The notes under the pieces were generated by a model, which was given only the letters and a program-made list of their open reading frames with translations, was not told where the DNA came from and ran no database searches. From contig NZ_JAAEJV010000002.1 of NCBI RefSeq assembly GCF_015356785.1, positions 1 to 64,000 on the forward strand: 64,000 nucleotides of DNA, written 5' to 3'. The position numbers and the translations under genes are program-made. The stretch is from Candidatus Neptunochlamydia vexilliferae. GTDB taxonomy: Bacteria; Chlamydiota; Chlamydiia; Chlamydiales; Simkaniaceae. Below are positions 33,434 through 41,832 of this stretch, piece after piece (position 1 is the stretch's first letter; each line of letters opens with the position of its first letter).

Positions 33434-33822
33434 TTCTTTATACTTTTAGTGCTTTGGCGGTTTGTTTTACCTAAACATTCTTCTATAAAACAAATAGAAA
33501 ACTCCAAAGCACTATAATATAGTCGACACTGAAACACTCCTTGCAAAAGCAAAACCGCGCTTTTTCCCCATGAGCATATCTTTTTTCCTTACTCAACCCA
33601 CTGCGGGGCTCACGATGCGTCAAAAATCTGCACCCTGGGGAAAAATCTTCGGTTTTTCTTTTGCAAGTGCGGATTTTACTTTTCGAATTTGCAAGGAAAT
33701 AGGTTTTTTAGGCCACTTTTCTTGCAATTTATAAAGGGAGTTTTTCGTTTTAAGTCTTTCATAATAAATAAAATCCTTAGTTCTTCAGAGTCGACTATTT
33801 TAAACAGTTTACCTCTGTTTGA
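33434..33822. other. gene-free spacer with two large inverted repeats
   Basis: No gene seen. Hairpin 1: AGTGCTTTGG...TTTGTTTTA (33448-33469) pairs with TAAAACAAA...CCAAAGCACT (33486-33513). Hairpin 2: TTGCAAAAGCAAAACCGCGC followed by TTTTTCCCCA (33541-33570) pairs with 33636-33666. Neither ends in a clear T-run, so hairpin 1 is only possibly a terminator; hairpin 2, about 126 bp between its ends, looks like a small palindromic insertion element. Confidence 0.65.
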
Positions 33823-36800
33823 CTACTTGAATAAGCTATCGAAATTAATTGCTATCTTGCCATTCCCAAGATCTATAATACCATTTAAAGAAAAAAACCT
33901 CTTCCTGGCCAGCTCTGTTATAGGATGGTTGGGCCCAAAGACTTTTTTTGCTGTATCATGGGCTTTTATTGAATATTCAGCAGCCATTTTCTTTTTCCCT
34001 AAGTCCTCTGCAGCAGAACCAATACCATTCAAAAGCATAAATAAATTATGTTGAGGCTGCTCACCATAGAGTGTTGTATAAGTAATAAGGCCTTGCCTAT
34101 ATGCTTCAAATGCTTTTTCAGGATCTTTAATCATTTCAGAAAACATTCCTATACTGAGTAAGGCTTGGACTATATGGGGGGTAGGCTTGTTACCAAAGCA
34201 AGCTTTATGCATTCTTACAGCCTTTTCAAAATAATTACGGGCTTTTATGTAATCTTTCATACTTTTATAAGCTTCACCCATATTTTTTAAGCAGCCAAAC
34301 TCTTCATGATTCGCTTTACCTTGATAGATAGCTTGAAGCATTTTTAATGCTTTACTAAGGTAATTTAGAGCTTCTTTAGGTTTTGTTTCCACTAAAAGAA
34401 GTCCTCCTAAATTATTCAGAGAATTCGCTGTATCGATGTGGGGCAGGTGTCTGTAAGCCACTTGCTTCATCTTAACCGCTTCTTTTAAAAAAGTTATAGC
34501 GCTTTTTTGATCTCCTAAGCTTGCATGTGCAAGGCCTATTTGATTCAGAGTTTTAGCAACTTCAATATGGTCAGAGTTTCCATGAAGTTTTTTTAGCATG
34601 TCAAGAGATTTCTCGTAATAAAAAAGGGCCTTTTGGGGGGTTCCTGTATTTTTTTCCATGGTTCCTAGTTCTCTAAGAATCTCAGCAGTGTTTGGGTCTG
34701 GCACATCACCGTACTTACTTATCAGCTCTTTAAGGTGAGTAAGTAGAACCATTTCTACTGTTTGTTTTTGATGAGAAGATGACGATTGTCCATGTGAATT
34801 CGAAGCCCTCTTTATTTCTTCTTCTAGGGCCTCTTTTTCGGAAAGCTCAAAATTTTTTTTTATTTGCTGTGTAGCTGGATGACTGTCTCCAAAAACTACT
34901 GTCGCTATCTTATAGGCTTGTCTTCCATATTTAGCAGCTTCTATTTTATTGCCTAAATGACTTTGAACATAGGATAGATTATTGAGTGTGTAAGCTAAAG
35001 AAGGGTGAGGTTTATCCTGAAATACTCTTTTCAATATTATGAGTCCATTTTTAAGATAATCCTCCGCTTTTTGAGGTTCTTCTAGAGCAAGATATACTAT
35101 CCCTATCTCTTTTAGGCTTCCAGCTATCATCGGGTGGTCCCTATCCTTAAAAATCTTTTTTAAAATAGAAAGGCTTTCTTTATGAAAGTCAAGTGCTTTT
35201 TTATAGTTTTTTAAATCATATGAAGCTGTTCCCATATTATTCAGACAGTGGGATATTTCTATATCATAATTTTTATCCGTTAGCTTTTGAAACTTATCAA
35301 GGGTCTGACTATATAAGTCTAAGGCTTTTTGAGGCTCGCCAAGTGCTCTATGAGCCGCCCCCATGTTTTGCAAAATAGTTACTATAAGACTATCCTTTAA
35401 ATGAAGCTGCTTTGCCATTTTTAGCGCTTTAGTATAATAAACAAGCCCCTCTTTAGGATTTCCTAAATCTTTTAATACATATCCTAGGTTCTGTAAAATC
35501 CCTATTGTAAGGCTGTCTGGAGTATCACCAAAGATTTTTTCACACATCGATAGACTTTTTTTATGGGACGAAAGGGCTAGTTCAAGCTGACCCGAGCGGT
35601 GGTAAGCTCCTCCCAAACTTGTCAAGCACGCTGCAATACTAGGATGAGGCTGGTTGTTATGGGATTTTTTTAAAACCCTTAATCTCTCTTTGTTGTAATT
35701 AACAGCTTTTAAGGCTTCTCCAACCGTTAGCTTAACTCTTTGAAGGTTATCAAGAGCCTCAGGATCATCGGGCCTAAAAGCTGCTACTTGCATATAAGAT
35801 GTCTCAGCTATTTCGAGGTCAAGTGTATTTTCAGCATTAGGTGTTATTTTTCCTACCTTCTCATCGTAAAAAGAGACATCTGCTAAAGAAACTATCGGGT
35901 TTTCCACAAAAGCCTTCATCTTCAAGTGCAAAGGAATCAATATCTTATAAATTTCAAGAATCACATTGCTTTCTTTTTTTCCAATAAGGAGGAGTCCTTT
36001 TGCTAAATCATCTTTTTCTCCCCGAGAGCGGTAAAGAAATTCTTTTTCTTGCTTGTAGAAAAGATGGCATTGCATCCTTAGTTTAAGGATCATCTCTAAA
36101 GCTTTGAGAAGATTTTTGGCCCCTTCTTTTGAAAAGATACCTCTTTGTTCAAGCTCTTTCAATCGATCAAAGCTATTCGTCGACTTAAGGTCGTAATAAA
36201 GATATAGACTTCCCAGAGCCATTTGGATGGGACGATACAGATCCTTTTTAACATTGAATGCCCTTTCCTCAACTCTACTATCGTCTAAGTAGGGCCTAAA
36301 CTCTTCCACATGGCCTTTTAACAGATCTATGGCTCTTCTCTTTCTGACTAGTGCTTTTTTTCCGGTTGAGGTTGTTTTACCCTTGTTTTTAGAAGAGCTA
36401 GCAATTTTTTTTTCATGGATTGACTGATCTAGCCACCTTTTAACATGGTTTTGATACTCCTTTGTTAAATCTATATCTCCCATTATATGGGAGGTTGTTG
36501 CCATTGCATTTGCAAGGATGATTTCTGCTTTGTTAACCTGTAGCCATTTAGGATTTTGAAATCGAGCAAGACTTTTCGTGTTACCAATCAAGTCATAAAC
36601 ACCCTTCTTGCCATTAGGGGATAGCCCCCCAATATCCATGCTAAATCCCTCTGGGATTAAGCTAATGGGTTCTCTCATACTCCCATCAGGTTGTCTCTTA
36701 GGGCGAATAATATTCCATTTGCTCTCTCCAAGGTTAACAAACCTAAGCTCTAAGAACAGGCTGACCTTCCGAAAATAATTTTTAGTCTCTTGAGTCTGTT

Positions 36801-37626
36801 TTCGAGTCAAAATAGCAAATTCTACATCTGAGTAAGGGCACATTTCTTTTCGACTCATCGATCCAAGCGCTATTACCGAAAATGAAGTTGGGGGAGGACC
36901 AAAAAGTTTAAAAGCTTCATCAAAAAAAGAACGTAGAATATTTTGATACTCATCCGTTAAATATTTCTGGATTACTTTAATATAGTTTTTATTTTCAGTA
37001 TCTCGAACCTTCTCCCTAATTTTTTGTAGGCTCTTCCTTGCACTTCTAATTGCATGCTGGTCATAAAGACAAAGGTCAATGCCATAATTCTTTTCTAAAA
37101 AGTGCCGCTCGACATCTTCAAGATTTTTTAAATAAGTTTTATAGGAACAGTCCTGTTTAAGGTCCCTTTTTGCAACAGAAAATGCTGCATTAAAAAGGTT
37201 TGCAGCTCTTAGGTGGTTTTTTTTAGAAAGAGCAAGGCGGCCAAGATGGTTAAGATATTCAATCTGACCTTGAGGATTATTTTTCTCAAAGGCTTCTTCA
37301 AGGGACTTATAGAGAATGCCAGCGGTGTCTGGCGCACTGGAGCTTTTTTTTGTCGAAGATGATGCTAATTGAATATTTTTAGACTGTTTAGCGGTATTAG
37401 ACCTGATTTGCTGCGATAAGGGAAGGTGATTTTTTTGTTTGAAAGAAGTGCTAATCGATTGATTTTTAATCACATGTTTTGCAACTTCATAACTTTTAGT
37501 ATGGCTTCTTTGATTATTGATGATGGGGACTTTTTCTTCATGGGTCTCTTGGCTTGAGAACAGACATAGACATGATAACAGAGAGTGACAAAAGTTTCTA
37601 GGCTCCTGTGGGCTGTTTATAGACAT
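33823..37626 (-). CDS. nucleotidyltransferase (GlnD/DUF294-like) plus TPR array
   Basis: 1267 aa, AT-rich. After a Ser-rich N-terminus, about residues 245-300 carry a nucleotidyltransferase motif: VIALGSMSRKEMCPYSDVEFAIL, matching the G-S...R-E...S-D-x-D/E pattern of DUF294/GlnD enzymes. A helical part follows (ALEMILKLRMQCHLFYKQEK), as in the DUF294 C-terminal domain. From about 620 to 1240 lie more than a dozen kinesin-light-chain-type TPRs (SLGGAYHRSGQLELALSSHKKSL, LNNMGTASYDLKNYKKALDFH). It could transfer a nucleotide to a protein target recruited by the TPRs (inference). No signal peptide; a secreted effector is possible. Confidence 0.8.
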   Translation of the reverse strand: MSINSPQEPRNFCHSLLSCLCLFSSQETHEEKVPIINNQRSHTKSYEVAKHVIKNQSISTSFKQKNHLPLSQQIRSNTAKQSKNIQLASSSTKKSSSAPDTAGILYKSLEEAFEKNNPQGQIEYLNHLGRLALSKKNHLRAANLFNAAFSVAKRDLKQDCSYKTYLKNLEDVERHFLEKNYGIDLCLYDQHAIRSARKSLQKIREKVRDTENKNYIKVIQKYLTDEYQNILRSFFDEAFKLFGPPPTSFSVIALGSMSRKEMCPYSDVEFAILTRKQTQETKNYFRKVSLFLELRFVNLGESKWNIIRPKRQPDGSMREPISLIPEGFSMDIGGLSPNGKKGVYDLIGNTKSLARFQNPKWLQVNKAEIILANAMATTSHIMGDIDLTKEYQNHVKRWLDQSIHEKKIASSSKNKGKTTSTGKKALVRKRRAIDLLKGHVEEFRPYLDDSRVEERAFNVKKDLYRPIQMALGSLYLYYDLKSTNSFDRLKELEQRGIFSKEGAKNLLKALEMILKLRMQCHLFYKQEKEFLYRSRGEKDDLAKGLLLIGKKESNVILEIYKILIPLHLKMKAFVENPIVSLADVSFYDEKVGKITPNAENTLDLEIAETSYMQVAAFRPDDPEALDNLQRVKLTVGEALKAVNYNKERLRVLKKSHNNQPHPSIAACLTSLGGAYHRSGQLELALSSHKKSLSMCEKIFGDTPDSLTIGILQNLGYVLKDLGNPKEGLVYYTKALKMAKQLHLKDSLIVTILQNMGAAHRALGEPQKALDLYSQTLDKFQKLTDKNYDIEISHCLNNMGTASYDLKNYKKALDFHKESLSILKKIFKDRDHPMIAGSLKEIGIVYLALEEPQKAEDYLKNGLIILKRVFQDKPHPSLAYTLNNLSYVQSHLGNKIEAAKYGRQAYKIATVVFGDSHPATQQIKKNFELSEKEALEEEIKRASNSHGQSSSSHQKQTVEMVLLTHLKELISKYGDVPDPNTAEILRELGTMEKNTGTPQKALFYYEKSLDMLKKLHGNSDHIEVAKTLNQIGLAHASLGDQKSAITFLKEAVKMKQVAYRHLPHIDTANSLNNLGGLLLVETKPKEALNYLSKALKMLQAIYQGKANHEEFGCLKNMGEAYKSMKDYIKARNYFEKAVRMHKACFGNKPTPHIVQALLSIGMFSEMIKDPEKAFEAYRQGLITYTTLYGEQPQHNLFMLLNGIGSAAEDLGKKKMAAEYSIKAHDTAKKVFGPNHPITELARKRFFSLNGIIDLGNGKIAINFDSLFK

Positions 37627-37880
37627 AACTGGCTCCTGTATTAATATGTTTCAGGCAAGACTTATTTATTTTACTCTTGATACGGGACTATCGTTTGTCT
37701 GAGCAATGTGTTTTGCCGTAGCAGTACTTTCTAGTATCGGTTCTCTCACCATTATATTCATCAAGCTATTTATTAACACTTTTCTATGGAGCCTGTTTTA
37801 ATATCATCCTCTTTCTAAAGGAAGAGGATTCCTAGGGAGCTCATTAGCAAAGGTCGTTTTTCGCCTTTTTGATGGTTACA
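37627..37880. other. spacer downstream of dnaA
   Basis: 254 bp. Contains an imperfect hairpin TCCTCTTTC-TAAA-GGAAGAGGA (about 37808-37829), possibly ending dnaA transcription, though no T-run follows. No gene seen. Confidence 0.4.
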
Positions 37881-39188
37881 TCAAACCAATATACGTTGAA
37901 TATCTGAGAGAGGAAGGAGAAATCCTTCCTCTTTTTTTTCGATTCCCTTCTTTACCCTCTTGACACTTGTCATCACCGTCGAATGGTCACGGGAAAACAT
38001 CCTCCCAATCTTTAAAAAGGGCATTTTGAGATTTTCTCGACACAGATACATCGCAATCTGCCGTGGAAGCGCACACTCTTTATTCTGCGCCTTGCCGAGA
38101 ATATCCTCGGTCTTAATCCCAAATTGATTGGCCACGATTTTTAAAACCTTTTCAGGGGTGAGAAAAGTTTCCTTTTCCTTTTCGGCAAGGTCTTTGAGGT
38201 GGAAGGTAGCGATTTCTAGGTCAGGCGCTCCCTTCACATGGGGGAGGCGGAGGGCAAGCGCTTCGAGCGCTTGAATAAGGGAGTGGAGGTTTTTAAATGA
38301 GTCCAAAAGATAGGATTTAAGGGGAGGATCAAGGGGAAGAGCTAAAGCCTCTGCCCGGTTTTCAAGGATCATTTCCTTTTCTTCCAGGCTAGGAGGGGTA
38401 AGGGAGAGGGTGATCCCCCACTCAAAGCGGCTGACAAGACGCTCTTCGATCTCTTCGAGCATTTGGGGAGCCAGAGCGCTACTTACAATGATCTGAAGGC
38501 CGGCGGTATGGAGGCGGTTAAAGGTGTGGAAAAGCTCTTCTTGGGTCGCCCTTTTGCGGGAAAAAAGTTCGACATCATCGATCAGAAGGACTTCGATGTC
38601 GCGGTAGGCGTGGCGAAACTCTTGGAGCGACGTCGAGCGAAAAGCGCGGATCACATGTTCGGTAAAGGTATCCGCACGCACATAGAAGCACCGCTTCCCT
38701 TGACCTTCAAGAGCAGCTCCCGTCGCCATCAGAAGGTGGGACTTCCCACACCCTTTGGGGCCATAAATGTAGATCGGGTTATAACCGCCAAGCGGAAGGT
38801 TTCCTTCGACAAGCTCGCTGAAGATTTTGTAGGGGAGGTTTTCACTCTTGCCCACAACAAACTCGTCGAACGTAGCATGGGGCTGCAGGGGATCGGAGGG
38901 GAAGAGAGAAGGCGCTTCGACCACTTCCTTTTTTTTCTTGATATCGCAAGGGTTTCCCCCAATCGAAAAATGAATCTTGATCGGTTTTCCCCGCGCCGTG
39001 ACAAACCGGTGGGGGAGTAAGGGGGCGACATACTCCTTAAACCAGTTGATTTGAAAAGTATCAGTGGCATCGAGATAGAGGTTGGCAGCATCAAACTTGA
39101 TCACCTTTAAAGAGCGGAGCCATTTGGTGACCGTCTCCTTCCCCAGTTCTTGATCAAACTGCCTTAGGAGCTCATTCCACTGTTTCAT
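37881..39188 (-). CDS. dnaA: chromosomal replication initiator DnaA
   Basis: 435 aa. Domain III AAA+ with Walker A YIYGPKGCGKSHLL and Walker B VLLIDDVELF; domain IV DNA-binding signature LPRQIAMYLCRENLKMPFLKIG, FSRDHSTVMTSVKRVK. Chlamydiae usually have two dnaA genes; this is the one next to yidC (CT250-like). The start lies three bases from the end of repeat copy C. Confidence 0.95.
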   Translation of the reverse strand: MKQWNELLRQFDQELGKETVTKWLRSLKVIKFDAANLYLDATDTFQINWFKEYVAPLLPHRFVTARGKPIKIHFSIGGNPCDIKKKKEVVEAPSLFPSDPLQPHATFDEFVVGKSENLPYKIFSELVEGNLPLGGYNPIYIYGPKGCGKSHLLMATGAALEGQGKRCFYVRADTFTEHVIRAFRSTSLQEFRHAYRDIEVLLIDDVELFSRKRATQEELFHTFNRLHTAGLQIIVSSALAPQMLEEIEERLVSRFEWGITLSLTPPSLEEKEMILENRAEALALPLDPPLKSYLLDSFKNLHSLIQALEALALRLPHVKGAPDLEIATFHLKDLAEKEKETFLTPEKVLKIVANQFGIKTEDILGKAQNKECALPRQIAMYLCRENLKMPFLKIGRMFSRDHSTVMTSVKRVKKGIEKKEEGFLLPLSDIQRILV

Positions 39189-39190
39189 GC

Positions 39191-39353
39191 GAACCTACCC
39201 CGACAATAAATTGATGATTTTTTTCGCCTTTTCATCATATTTTGGAGCTTTATTTTTCGGCCTTGTCTCTTGGACAATGTCCTCAAATAAAGTTTTAAAA
39301 TCTGCAGGAAAACCCATAAAAACCTCAACCAATTTACTATCGGGGTAGATTCT
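39191..39353. repeat. palindromic MITE-like repeat, copy C
   Basis: 163 bp between yidC and dnaA. Ends GAACCTACCCCGACAATAAA and, inverted, GAATCTACCCCGATAGTAAA. The core, on the minus strand, is GAGGACATTGTCCAAGAGAC then AAGGCCGAAAAAT, matching copies A, B and D, but in the opposite orientation. The yidC stop lies in one end. Confidence 0.8.
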
Positions 39354-41763
39354 TCTTCGGTTTTACTAAAATTTCCCGGGAGCCTTTCTTTCCTTTGGCC
39401 TGTCTTTTTGCCATGTACCACTGCTGGAGGATTTGGAGGCTCATCGAAGAGAGCCAGTAGAGGTTAAGGCCCGAGGGGAATTTGTAGAAGAGGAAGGTGA
39501 AGACGATCGTCATGATCCGTCCCATCTTTTGCTGTTGCTGTTGCTGTTCGGTCAACGGTCCCTTATTTTTATTCTGTGCAGCGGCCATTTTTTGTTGGAA
39601 GAACATCACCACCCCGAGCAAAACTGGAAGGAGGTGGAACGAGGTTCCAATAAAGGGGATCGGGTAGCTCCATGAGAAGACCACGTCAGGGGCTGTTAAA
39701 TTATCGATCCAGCCGGGGATGAAGCTGGCTCCCCTTAGGGGGAAGGTTGACTTCAATAGGTCAAACATTCCAAAGAGGAAAGGCATCTGGATGATGAGGG
39801 GCAAACACCCACCAAAAGGGTTGATCTTATTTTCCTTGTAGAAAGCCATCATCTCCATCTGCGCTTTCTTCGGATCTTTTTTCCCCTCTTTCTTATGTTT
39901 GGCTTGCAACTTCTGGAGCTGAGGGCTAATCTCCTGAAGCCTTAGCGTTGACTTGATCGACCAGGCGTTCAAGGGGTACATCATGATCCGGAGGACGACG
40001 GTGAGTAAGATGATTGAAAAGCCCCATGAGCCGGTGATCATGTGGAAGAAGTCCAAGATAAAGTAGAGAAACTTAGCAAAGGGTTCTGAGATAAAGGAGA
40101 ACCAGCCGTGGAAGCTTTGCGTTTCGGTATATTTAGGGCTATATCCCGTGACGGGGTTGGTGAGGGTATTGCTGACAAGGGTGAGAATATTTTTATCGGT
40201 AGGACCTGCATAAAAACGGAACTCCATCGGCTCAGAAGTACGCCGCAGCGGCATATGGATCTCATAGCCAGGATATTTACTAGCTGGGTAAAGATCATGC
40301 TGCGAGTCGATCATCGTGATCCGGGTGGGATCGAGATTTCCAGGGATGTTATTTGCTTGAAACCCCGTTCCAATTTGGGTGACAGGGTCCATAATAAGGG
40401 TAAAATAACCATTAGAGTTGGAGATCCAATCGGGCTGAATCGCGCTCATCGTTGTCGAGAGTTTCGGGAGAGAGAGCTTTTCAACGACCCGCTTACTATT
40501 TTGGACGGTACTGAACTTGAGTGTAGGGGCAGGGTTTCCAGAGATGAGCTCCACCTCAGGTACTCCCGAGCCAACCCAGAGGCCGCGCGTGTCGCCATCC
40601 ACCTTGATCGAAACATCGAGGCAGTAAGGGGCCTTTGCGCTTCCCTCTTTTGGGAAGCTATAGGTTTTGATGATCCGTCTATTGGGGAAGCTCGCTTCAA
40701 AGCGGATCATTGTCTCATTAAAGTCGACCACTTTGTAAATTGCTTGCGCCGTTTCAGGGTCTTCGGAGAGGGTGTTAAAGGCATAAAATCGGGGGGGGAC
40801 TTCGTAAGGAGGAACGCCACTTCCTGGCTCAATCCCTCGTCTTAAAAGGGGGTAATAGCCTCCTTTTGCAGGTTGCTTTGTGACCATCTGCCCTTGTTCC
40901 ACCGTTTCATAGATGCGGCTAGGGAAGTGGCTATTAGCGGTATATCTTTTCTTAATAATCCGGTCAAAGTTGATCGGGAGGACAACGCTCTCTTCATCGT
41001 GCTCTGAGCGGAAAGGGAGGTTGATTTCGGCAATCGCTCCTCCTAAGTTGGAGAAGACCACCTGCATCGTCTCATTTTCGAGGACAAAGAAGTCTTGGTC
41101 GGTCATCTTTTGCAGGGGGGCTTGCTCAACGCGGTAATGGACGAGAGGGGTGAAGTTGGTGAGTTTTATTAGGGGAATAAAGGTGCCACTCCAGATCCCA
41201 ACAGGGAGGTATTGTCCATCGACCCTGTAGAGGACGATTCCATTTTTTTGAGGGATGACACTGGGGAAAAAGAGCTGTCCATCATCATATTCTCCAAGAG
41301 TGACCAGGGGCCCTTCTTCACTAAAGGTGACCACCTGCACATCGTGGGTCCCCAGCTCGGGAAGGTAGACCGAGTCAATCTCTGGCTGGTGGCTCGTGGT
41401 ATAGAGGGCAAAATGGTCATCGGTCTCGACCAGGCGGGCACTTTGCCCCCCGATGATCACCGATTGGGGCCAATTTTTTTCCCAGGAGGTGACAAAGTAG
41501 CTTCTCTCGCCGGCAACCGCTCCCCATGTCAAAGGTTGGCGCTCCTCTCCATCAGAATAGACTTGAACAAGGGGGAGGTCTTGGGGACGTGCACGCCGTG
41601 CGGCAATGTTTTCCTCTTTCGAAAGGAGGCGTTCTTCGGTGAGCTCCTCTTTTTGCTGCTGCTGCGCGTCATACTCCTTCTGCTTTTGATCGGTAAAATA
41701 TTGATTGACGAAGAAGAGGACGACCGTCATTGAGAGGACAAAAATTACAAAGCGCTTGTTCAT
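39337..41763 (-). CDS. yidC: membrane protein insertase YidC
   Basis: 808 aa from ATG 41763 (the in-frame ATG at 41811 would add an unlikely 16-residue leader). Inserts proteins into the inner membrane. TM1 at the start (VIFVLSMTVVLFFVNQYF), a large periplasmic beta domain to about 560, then the conserved C-terminal TM bundle (GSWGFSIILLTVVLRIMMYPL, GCLPLIIQMPFLFGMFDLLK, FTFLFYKFPSGLNLYWLSS). A poly-Gln linker (EQQQQQQKM) is present. Followed by dnaA as in Chlamydia. Confidence 0.95.
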   Translation of the reverse strand: MNKRFVIFVLSMTVVLFFVNQYFTDQKQKEYDAQQQQKEELTEERLLSKEENIAARRARPQDLPLVQVYSDGEERQPLTWGAVAGERSYFVTSWEKNWPQSVIIGGQSARLVETDDHFALYTTSHQPEIDSVYLPELGTHDVQVVTFSEEGPLVTLGEYDDGQLFFPSVIPQKNGIVLYRVDGQYLPVGIWSGTFIPLIKLTNFTPLVHYRVEQAPLQKMTDQDFFVLENETMQVVFSNLGGAIAEINLPFRSEHDEESVVLPINFDRIIKKRYTANSHFPSRIYETVEQGQMVTKQPAKGGYYPLLRRGIEPGSGVPPYEVPPRFYAFNTLSEDPETAQAIYKVVDFNETMIRFEASFPNRRIIKTYSFPKEGSAKAPYCLDVSIKVDGDTRGLWVGSGVPEVELISGNPAPTLKFSTVQNSKRVVEKLSLPKLSTTMSAIQPDWISNSNGYFTLIMDPVTQIGTGFQANNIPGNLDPTRITMIDSQHDLYPASKYPGYEIHMPLRRTSEPMEFRFYAGPTDKNILTLVSNTLTNPVTGYSPKYTETQSFHGWFSFISEPFAKFLYFILDFFHMITGSWGFSIILLTVVLRIMMYPLNAWSIKSTLRLQEISPQLQKLQAKHKKEGKKDPKKAQMEMMAFYKENKINPFGGCLPLIIQMPFLFGMFDLLKSTFPLRGASFIPGWIDNLTAPDVVFSWSYPIPFIGTSFHLLPVLLGVVMFFQQKMAAAQNKNKGPLTEQQQQQQKMGRIMTIVFTFLFYKFPSGLNLYWLSSMSLQILQQWYMAKRQAKGKKGSREILVKPKKNLPR

Positions 41764-41832
41764 AGTGGAGGTTAACCTTTTATTTAAGATAAGAGCCCCA
41801 CTGTACCACAAGGGGATAAAAATTAAAAGGAA

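Noticed and set aside
37627-39330. Possible replication origin near dnaA
   Set aside because: No cluster of TTATCCACA-type boxes seen; dnaA position alone is not evidence in Chlamydiae.
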